A program made the translations under genes and the position numbers. From Limisphaerales bacterium (lineage in GTDB: Bacteria; Verrucomicrobiota; Verrucomicrobiia; Limisphaerales; PALSA-1396), in the NCBI GenBank assembly GCA_003140275.1, contig PLJQ01000398.1, positions 2,386 through 13,330 of the forward strand: a stretch of 10,945 nucleotides of DNA. The letters run 5' to 3'. The notes beneath the pieces were generated by a model. It was given only the letters and a program-made list of their open reading frames with translations. It searched no databases and was not told the origin of the DNA. The first letter of the stretch is position 1, and every line of letters starts with the position of its first letter. Shown piece by piece: positions 6,448 to 10,945 of this stretch.

Positions 6448-7134
6448 ATGAAGCATTCGGGCAAAGCCATTCGCGCAGGTCTCAAGTTGATTTTCTGGAC
6501 GGTCGTGATGTTGGTAGCGGTTATCACCGCCGGCTTTTTAGCCATCATTGTCGGCGGTTTCATAGTGACACTTGCCACCAGCCTGATAAAGGTCTGGGTC
6601 CTTTTTGCGCTCTTTACGCTTTACTTTTTTCGCGACCCGAATCCCCTCGTGCCTACGGCACCCAATGTGGTTGTCTCCCCGGCCCACGGCAAAGTGGATG
6701 TGATTGACGAAGTGACCGAGCCGGAATTCATGGGGGGCAACTGCCGGCGAATTTCCATGTTTCTCTCAGTATTCAATGTCCATGTGCAAAATGCGCCCGT
6801 GGGCGGTAAAATCGTCCACTTCCGACATCACCCGGGCGAGTTTCTGAACGCCATCAAAACCGAATCTGCCGCCCACAATGAAAACGTGCTGCTCGGCATT
6901 GAATCGGGTGAACGCGTCGGTGAAAAGATTGGCGTGCGATTAATCGCCGGCCTGATCGCGCGTCGCATCGTCCCATGGGTGGCCATTGGCGACGCGCCGG
7001 CGCGCGGGGAGCGGATCAGCTTGATTCAATTTGGTTCGCGCGTAGATCTTTATCTGCCTCCCGCAGCCACGATCAAGGTGAAGCTGGGTGATAAGGTGAT
7101 CGGCGGACAAACGATCATGGCCACTTTTGATTGA
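6448..7134 (+). CDS. psd: phosphatidylserine decarboxylase, short (archaeal/bacterial) type
   Basis: Converts phosphatidylserine to phosphatidylethanolamine at the inner membrane with a pyruvoyl cofactor made by self-cleavage. The 228-residue length matches the short Psd subfamily. Two hydrophobic stretches lie at about 13-35 and 36-60. The conserved RISMFLSVFNVHVQNAPVGG block is at 101-120, with His112 as the likely triad histidine. The self-cleavage motif FGSR is at 195-198; cleavage is expected between Gly196 and Ser197, giving a beta chain of 196 residues and an alpha chain of 32 starting with the pyruvoyl group. Oddity: SPAHGKV at 77-83 has His80 where the family normally shows SPADG; that Asp corresponds to E. 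coli Asp90 of the Asp-His-Ser triad. pssA follows after 7 bases, so the two PE steps are linked. Confidence 0.95.
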   Translation: MKHSGKAIRAGLKLIFWTVVMLVAVITAGFLAIIVGGFIVTLATSLIKVWVLFALFTLYFFRDPNPLVPTAPNVVVSPAHGKVDVIDEVTEPEFMGGNCRRISMFLSVFNVHVQNAPVGGKIVHFRHHPGEFLNAIKTESAAHNENVLLGIESGERVGEKIGVRLIAGLIARRIVPWVAIGDAPARGERISLIQFGSRVDLYLPPAATIKVKLGDKVIGGQTIMATFD

Positions 7135-7141
7135 GCTTTTT

Positions 7142-7999
7142 ATGTCACTGCCTTCCAATCTGCCGGAACCGGAGCCGACCGAGGCGCGGTTGAAAATTTA
7201 TTTTCTGCCCAATCTTCTCACGGCGGGAAATCTCTTCTGCGGTTTCGTGGCGCTGACGAAAATCGTCGAAGCCGACCCTTCCGGCTCGAATTACTTCGCG
7301 CAGATCAAGCTCGCGCTCGCGTTTATCCTGCTGGCTTGCATCTTCGACCTGTTCGACGGCCGGGTGGCGCGCCTGGGCGGGGCGGACAGTCCGTTCGGGC
7401 GCGAGTTCGATTCGTTGGCGGACCTGATTTCATTTGGAGTGGCGCCGGCGTTTCTGGTCCATCGCATCGTGTTGAAAGACGTGTTTGGCGACCACCATGC
7501 GGAGATCGGCTGGTTTGTCGCGTCCATTTACCTCATCTGCGGCGCATTCCGGCTGGCGCGCTACAACGTGTTGAGCGCCCAGACCACCGGCGGCGGTGGC
7601 AAGGAGTTTCTCGGTTTCCCGATTCCATCGGCAGCGGCGCTGGTGGCGTCGCTGACGCTGTTTATGATGTGGTGGGACGAAAAGGAGTTCGCCGTGGGCC
7701 GTTGGCGCTACTTGTTGCCGGTGCTGTTGCTCTTTCTCTCCGCGATGATGGTGAGCAACGTGAAATATCCGAGTTTCAAGACCTTGGATTTGCGGGCAAC
7801 CCGAACGTTTACCAAGACGCTTATTACCATTCTGTTCATCGGCAGTGTGGTGATCTTGCGCGAGAAGATTCTGGTGTTTGTGCTGCCGCTGTTTTTCACC
7901 GCGTACCTGATTTATGGCTTTGTTCGCCCGCGTATTTCGAGGCAAATTCTGCGCGAAATCGAAGATGAAGATGAAGATGAGTGGCCGGCCCAACCGTAA
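7142..7999 (+). CDS. pssA: CDP-diacylglycerol--serine O-phosphatidyltransferase PssA (CDP-alcohol phosphotransferase family)
   Basis: Makes phosphatidylserine from CDP-diacylglycerol and serine, supplying the substrate for the psd product encoded just upstream. The 285-residue integral membrane protein has the complete CDP-alcohol phosphotransferase signature D-G-x2-A-R-x8-G-x3-D-x3-D: Asp72, Gly73, Ala76, Arg77, Gly86, Asp90, Asp94. The N-terminal IYFLPNLLTAGNLFCGF is typical of type II PssA enzymes, as is FRLARYN further on. Several hydrophobic spans follow. The C-terminus is a charged tail with Glu-Asp repeats. ATG at 7142 is preferred over the TTG at 7127, which would overlap psd and add five residues; no strong ribosome site is seen, so translation may be coupled to psd. 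A related phosphatidyltransferase (for example PgsA) is less likely, given the psd neighbour and the N-terminal motif. Confidence 0.94.
   Translation: MSLPSNLPEPEPTEARLKIYFLPNLLTAGNLFCGFVALTKIVEADPSGSNYFAQIKLALAFILLACIFDLFDGRVARLGGADSPFGREFDSLADLISFGVAPAFLVHRIVLKDVFGDHHAEIGWFVASIYLICGAFRLARYNVLSAQTTGGGGKEFLGFPIPSAAALVASLTLFMMWWDEKEFAVGRWRYLLPVLLLFLSAMMVSNVKYPSFKTLDLRATRTFTKTLITILFIGSVVILREKILVFVLPLFFTAYLIYGFVRPRISRQILREIEDEDEDEWPAQP
7961..7978 (+). repeat. in-frame GAAGAT hexamer repeat in the pssA tail
   Basis: Three perfect copies of GAAGAT encode Glu-Asp-Glu-Asp-Glu-Asp near the PssA C-terminus. The unit length is a multiple of three, so slippage would only change tail length. Probably of little consequence for catalysis. 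Confidence 0.8.
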
Positions 8000-8005
8000 T
8001 CATCC

Positions 8006-8674
8006 ATGTTCGAGTTGCCACCCAGCTTGTTGGCGGCGCTGACCGGTTTCATCAGCGGTTTGTTTCTTTCCATCCCCGTCGGCCCCGTCAATCTCAGTAT
8101 CATCAATGAAGGCGCGCGTCGCGGCTTTCAATGGGCGATCATGATAAGCTTGGGCGCGGTGGTAATGGAGGTCATTTACTGCGCGCTAGCCTTCACGGGC
8201 TTCGCTTCATTTTTCAGCCGGGGCTATATAAAAGCAGCGATGGAATTGTTCAGTTTCGTTTTCATGCTTTACCTCGGATTGAAATTTCTGCTGGCCCGGC
8301 AGATTGAAGCCTCGAACAAAATTGAAGAACGCATCGAAGGCAAACTCCGGCCGACCTCCGCCTTTACGACGGGATTTGTGCGGGTTATGGGCAATCCGGG
8401 AGTGTTGCTCTTTTGGATCGTTCTGGCGGCAAACTTCATCTCCCGCGAATTGGTCGAGCCGAACGGTCGGGGCAAATTTTCCTGCATCGCCGGCGTGGCG
8501 GTCGGCACCGGCCTCTGGTTTTTTGGCCTCAGCTATGCGGTTTCACTCGGCCACAAAAAATTCAGTGAGAAAACCCTGTTGCGGATGGAACACTTCTCGG
8601 GCATCGGATTATTGGCGCTGGCAGTTGGCCATGGCGTTCACATCATCTGGGTGATGGCGCGGCATAAAATGTAA
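8006..8674 (+). CDS. LysE/RhtB family transporter
   Basis: A 222-residue membrane protein of the LysE superfamily, whose characterised members export amino acids such as lysine, homoserine, threonine or cysteine. The N-terminal family motif is clear: GFISGLFLSIPVGPVNLSII (14-33) followed by EGARRGF, with TTGFVRVMGNPGVLLFW (121-137) in the second half. About five or six hydrophobic spans: 8-30, 43-69, 79-97, 131-148, 158-181 and 198-217. The ATG is 6 bases after the pssA stop, so it is probably in the same transcript as psd and pssA. The substrate cannot be told from sequence. A link to phospholipid synthesis (for example serine or another small amine) would be a guess from position only. Confidence 0.88.
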   Translation: MFELPPSLLAALTGFISGLFLSIPVGPVNLSIINEGARRGFQWAIMISLGAVVMEVIYCALAFTGFASFFSRGYIKAAMELFSFVFMLYLGLKFLLARQIEASNKIEERIEGKLRPTSAFTTGFVRVMGNPGVLLFWIVLAANFISRELVEPNGRGKFSCIAGVAVGTGLWFFGLSYAVSLGHKKFSEKTLLRMEHFSGIGLLALAVGHGVHIIWVMARHKM

Positions 8675-8686
8675 AGCACACTCCGT

Positions 8687-8715
8687 TTGAGCGTGGGGTT
8701 AACCCGTCGTAGGTT
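8687..8715 (+). promoter_or_regulatory. weak sigma-70-like promoter with palindrome in the spacer
   Basis: TTGAGC (8687-8692), a 17-base spacer and TAGGTT (8710-8715) lie just before the gene at 8730. The spacer carries a perfect 10-base palindrome, GGGTTAACCC (8696-8705), at a position where a repressor could act. The match to the -10 consensus is poor, so this is only a candidate. Confidence 0.25.
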
Positions 8716-8729
8716 CCCGCCGAGAAATC

Positions 8730-9134
8730 ATGCGCTACCTCATAAAGGCACGAGTGAAGTCCGGCCAGGAAAAGGTCCTGCTTCGAGCAATCTGCGATGG
8801 CACGCTCGGTCAAGGCTCGATTGCTGGCGACGAATACCAGGACGATATGCAGCACGCCCGCGTCGGCGACGACGGCACCGTCCAATGGGTCGAGGTCTGC
8901 TTTTGCGCGACGCCGTTGCAGGAGGAAAGTCCGTATTGGGAGGAATATTTCGAGATCCTCAGCGTCAAAGCCGCGCACGCGCGCAAAAATTGCCGGCACG
9001 AGAACGGCACCGAGCCGTGGGCGTGCAGCAATTGCGATTGCACTCGCCGCCTCGAGGCGCGGTTACAAAATTGGGGTGAATCGTTTCTGACCACATTGTG
9101 CCGGCAGGCATCGACGGGCAAAAAGCTAAAATAA
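8730..9134 (+). CDS. conserved-looking cysteine-rich protein of unknown function
   Basis: A 134-residue soluble protein with no signal peptide or membrane span. I cannot name a characterised family, though I believe similar proteins exist in several phyla. The N-terminal third (MRYLIKARVKSGQEKVLLRAI) looks like a beta strand and helix, as in small ferredoxin-like folds. The middle has VQWVEVCFCATPLQEE (51-66, Cys57 and Cys59) and PYWEEYFEILSV (68-79). The back carries a dense cluster, NCRHENG...WACSNCDC (87-104), with Cys88, His90, Cys99, Cys102 and Cys104, plus Cys124 near the end. The Cys/His spacing suggests metal binding (zinc or Fe-S), but this is not shown. The start is ATG at 8730 with only a weak GAGAAA upstream. 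It stands alone: 55 bases after the LysE-type gene and 212 before the glycoside hydrolase. Confidence 0.85.
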   Translation: MRYLIKARVKSGQEKVLLRAICDGTLGQGSIAGDEYQDDMQHARVGDDGTVQWVEVCFCATPLQEESPYWEEYFEILSVKAAHARKNCRHENGTEPWACSNCDCTRRLEARLQNWGESFLTTLCRQASTGKKLK

Positions 9135-9208
9135 GAATCACGCCACCGGGTGCTGCTTCAAATCAATCTGTCTCCGAATCAACCGACGATCCTCTTGGAT
9201 CCCATTTA

Positions 9209-9229
9209 CACCGTGGCTTCAGCCCGGTG
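9209..9229. repeat. REP-like hairpin
   Basis: CACCG, a bulged T, GGCT, TC, AGCC, CGGTG: two stems of five and four pairs with a single bulge and a tiny loop, nearly perfect over 21 bases. The look is that of dispersed palindromic elements in Verrucomicrobia and related genomes; I recall similar ACCG-TGGCTTCAGCC-CGGT sequences but cannot check copy number here. It lacks a T-tract, so it is not a standard terminator. Confidence 0.5.
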
Positions 9230-9252
9230 CAGTGCAAGGGGAGCGGAAGTAT

Positions 9253-9269
9253 AACCGTTTTTAACGGTT
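9253..9269. promoter_or_regulatory. perfect inverted repeat AACCGTT-TTT-AACGGTT
   Basis: Seven-base perfect arms around three Ts, about 80 bases before the glycoside hydrolase start and about 120 after the Cys-rich gene. It could be an operator for a dimeric regulator or a weak hairpin. Immediately downstream lies a second small hairpin, GCCGG-TGG-CCGGC (9272-9284). Confidence 0.35.
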
Positions 9270-9302
9270 TCGCCGGTGGCCGGCAAACAAGGTCAATTTT
9301 TT

Positions 9303-9334
9303 ACTTGCTCACGAGCGAGTACATTGTCGTACTC
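9303..9334 (+). promoter_or_regulatory. two overlapping, mutually exclusive leader hairpins
   Basis: ACTTGCTC (9303-9310) can pair with GAGCGAGT (9313-9320), with one G-T wobble and a 2-base loop. GAGTAC (9317-9322) can pair perfectly with GTACTC (9329-9334) over a 6-base loop. The two share 9317-9320, so only one can form at a time. The second ends 12 bases before the ATG at 9347. An attenuator-like switch or an operator are both possible; neither is shown. Confidence 0.25.
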
Positions 9335-9346
9335 CTCACACGCACC

Positions 9347-10945
9347 ATGACGCAAAAATCGTTTCGTGAACGCATTCAGTGGGTTTCGGCTGAAATTCGA
9401 GCCGCCAGTTTCAAGGCACTTCTGCTGTTTCTTGCCATTGCATCTGCTCCCACAGCTCGCGGCGCACCAAGTGCCGCGCGCACTGAAGCCAACGTTCCGG
9501 TAGAAATCACCTTTACTGCGCAGCAACCGCGTCCCGATCCGTTCAACGAAGTTACTCTCGACGTAATCGTTACCAACCCGGCTGGCGCCGCGCTCCGCGT
9601 TCCGGCATTTTGGGCAGGCGACAACACCTGGAAAGCGCGGTTCGCCTCGCCGATTGTCGGAACGCATCGCTGGCGCACGGAGTGCAACGATGTAAAGGAC
9701 GCGGGATTGCAAGGCGTGAACGGCCGCGTCGAAGTTGTACCCTACTACGGCGAGAACCCGCTCTACAAACACGGTTCGATTCGCGTGGCCTCCGACAAGC
9801 GCCATCTCGAGCACGCGGACGGCACCCCGTTCTTTTGGCTCGGAGATACCTGGTGGATGGGTTTATGCCATCGGCTGCATTGGCCCGACGAGTTCAAGCA
9901 ACTAACGGCCGACCGGAAGGCCAAAGGTTTCAATGTTGTTCAAATCGTGATGGGACTTTACCCGGACATGCCGCCGTTTGACCCGCGTGGCGCGAACGAA
10001 GCCGGTTTCCCTTGGGCGACGAACTACTCCAGCATTCGCCCTGAATATTTTGATGCGGCGGATAAACGGTTGAACCACCTCGTCGAGCAGGGCTTCACAC
10101 CTTGTATCGTTGGAGCATGGGGCTACTTCATTCCGTTAATGGGTGTCGAGAAGGCCAAGCAACACTGGCGAAACCTCGTCGCCCGATACGGCGCGTGGCC
10201 GGTGGTGTGGTGCGTCGCGGGCGAGGCGAACCTGCCTTACTACCTCGCCAAAGGATTTCCCTACGATGATCGTGCGCAGGTCAAGAGCTGGACCGAGGTC
10301 ACGCGCTACCTCCGCGAGACGGACTCGTTTCACCGGCTCATCACGATTCACCCGACCGGCATCAACCGCCTAAGCGCGCGCAACGCCACTGACGACCTCT
10401 CGCTGCTCGACATTGACATGCTGCAAACGCCGCACGGCCAGCGCGAAGCCGTACCACCCACCGTGCGCACCATGCAAGAGTCTTACGCGGACAAACCGGT
10501 CATGCCCGTCATCAACGGCGAGGCCAGTTACGAGATGTTGATGGACAAAATCCCCGCCGAATGGCCGCGGGCGATGTTCTGGCTCTGCATGATGAACGGC
10601 GCCGCCGGCCACACCTATGGCGCGAACGGTATCTGGCAGTGCAATCGTCGCGGGCAACCGCACGGTCCATCACCGAACGGCGCCAAAGGTGGTGTGGGTT
10701 ACGGAAAGATCACTTGGGACGAAGCGATGAACCTGGCTGGCTCGCGGCAGATTGGTCTTGGCAAGAAATTCCTTGAAGAATTTCCGTGGTCCCTTTGCCA
10801 GCCATTGCCAGGCTCCGTGGAGTGGGCTGACAAACCAACTCCCATCGCGTGGGGCGACTGGATTTGGTTTCCAGAGGGCGATCCAAGGATTGACGCGCCA
10901 GTGGCAAAGCGCTTTTTCCGGCGTGATTTTGCAGGGCCCCCAATC
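9347..10945 (+). CDS. secreted DUF5060/DUF4038 apiosidase-like glycoside hydrolase, 5' part (3' end outside window)
   Basis: The window holds 533 codons without a stop. Residues 1-40 form a signal peptide: a long basic N-region, a hydrophobic core KALLLFLAIASAP (23-35) and a probable cut after TARGA (Ala40). Residues about 50-140 look like a DUF5060 beta-sandwich (VPAFWAGDNTWKARF). From about 145 the DUF4038 TIM-barrel (apiosidase-like, related to GH140) begins: HADGTPFFWLGDTWW with Asp167, ADRKAKGFNVVQIV, VVWCVAGEANLPYY with Glu293, VMPVINGEASYE with Glu392, and MMNGAAGHTYGANGIW. Glu293 and Glu392 fit acid/base and nucleophile positions in such barrels, by inference. Related enzymes act on plant cell-wall glycans such as apiose-containing pectin; the substrate here is unknown. 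The C-terminus, often a small beta domain annotated as collagen-binding, is cut off. No clear ribosome site precedes the ATG. Confidence 0.87.
   Translation, partial: MTQKSFRERIQWVSAEIRAASFKALLLFLAIASAPTARGAPSAARTEANVPVEITFTAQQPRPDPFNEVTLDVIVTNPAGAALRVPAFWAGDNTWKARFASPIVGTHRWRTECNDVKDAGLQGVNGRVEVVPYYGENPLYKHGSIRVASDKRHLEHADGTPFFWLGDTWWMGLCHRLHWPDEFKQLTADRKAKGFNVVQIVMGLYPDMPPFDPRGANEAGFPWATNYSSIRPEYFDAADKRLNHLVEQGFTPCIVGAWGYFIPLMGVEKAKQHWRNLVARYGAWPVVWCVAGEANLPYYLAKGFPYDDRAQVKSWTEVTRYLRETDSFHRLITIHPTGINRLSARNATDDLSLLDIDMLQTPHGQREAVPPTVRTMQESYADKPVMPVINGEASYEMLMDKIPAEWPRAMFWLCMMNGAAGHTYGANGIWQCNRRGQPHGPSPNGAKGGVGYGKITWDEAMNLAGSRQIGLGKKFLEEFPWSLCQPLPGSVEWADKPTPIAWGDWIWFPEGDPRIDAPVAKRFFRRDFAGPPI

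Larger units (their letters stand above)
9135..9346. other. non-coding gap rich in inverted repeats
   Basis: No coding frame or RNA gene is supported here. The stretch holds GATCC-TCTT-GGATC (9188-9201), the REP-like hairpin at 9209-9229, AACCGTT-TTT-AACGGTT (9253-9269), GCCGG-TGG-CCGGC (9272-9284) and two overlapping inverted repeats at 9303-9334. A T-run (9296-9302) is not directly attached to any of the stems, so no standard intrinsic terminator is called. Confidence 0.6.

Noticed and set aside
7430..7993. 187-codon minus-strand frame and a 210-codon plus-strand alternative frame (7336-7968) over pssA
   Set aside because: Both overlap the PssA frame, which carries the complete CDP-alcohol phosphotransferase signature. 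Their translations are low-complexity His/Gln- or Arg-rich shadows.
9209..9302. Rho-independent terminator after the Cys-rich gene
   Set aside because: Several hairpins are present, but none is followed directly by a T-run; the T-run at 9296-9302 is separated from the nearest stem by 11 bases.

Overview
The window is about 56% GC by eye and densely coded. It suggests a free-living Gram-negative-type bacterium, most likely Verrucomicrobiota (Pedosphaera/Limisphaera-like). This rests on the gene content, the scarcity of clear Shine-Dalgarno sites, a sigma/anti-sigma/DUF3106 cluster, and short heptanucleotide tandem repeats between and inside genes. The phylum assignment is an inference from pattern and memory, not a search.

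Left half, minus strand (3498 down to 1): an ECF sigma factor, a small single-pass membrane protein in the anti-sigma position, a DUF3106 helical-repeat envelope protein (overlapping its upstream gene by ATGA), lgt (prolipoprotein diacylglyceryl transferase) and the 5' part of miaA (tRNA dimethylallyltransferase, cut by the window edge). All five genes are co-directional with gaps of at most 48 bases. A regulatory module for envelope stress may therefore read through into lipoprotein modification and tRNA modification.

Centre and right, plus strand (3583 to 8674): glnD (PII uridylyl-transferase/uridylyl-removing enzyme), divergent from the sigma factor. After a heptamer repeat array comes a compact phospholipid block: psd (phosphatidylserine decarboxylase), pssA (phosphatidylserine synthase) and a LysE/RhtB-type exporter, separated by only 6 to 7 bases. 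PssA makes phosphatidylserine and Psd converts it to phosphatidylethanolamine, so together they cover PE synthesis.

Right end (8730 to 10945): a 134-residue cysteine-rich protein of unknown function, then 212 non-coding bases rich in inverted repeats, one of them REP-like. Last is the first 533 codons of a secreted DUF5060/DUF4038 (apiosidase-like, GH140-related) glycoside hydrolase that runs off the window.

The most unusual points are: heptamer-repeat DNA that appears to be translated as an N-terminal extension of MiaA; the sigma/anti-sigma/DUF3106 cluster joined to lgt; a His in Psd where the family normally has its catalytic-triad Asp; and the Cys-rich orphan protein. I see no CRISPR array, IS element, tRNA, rRNA or defence system.
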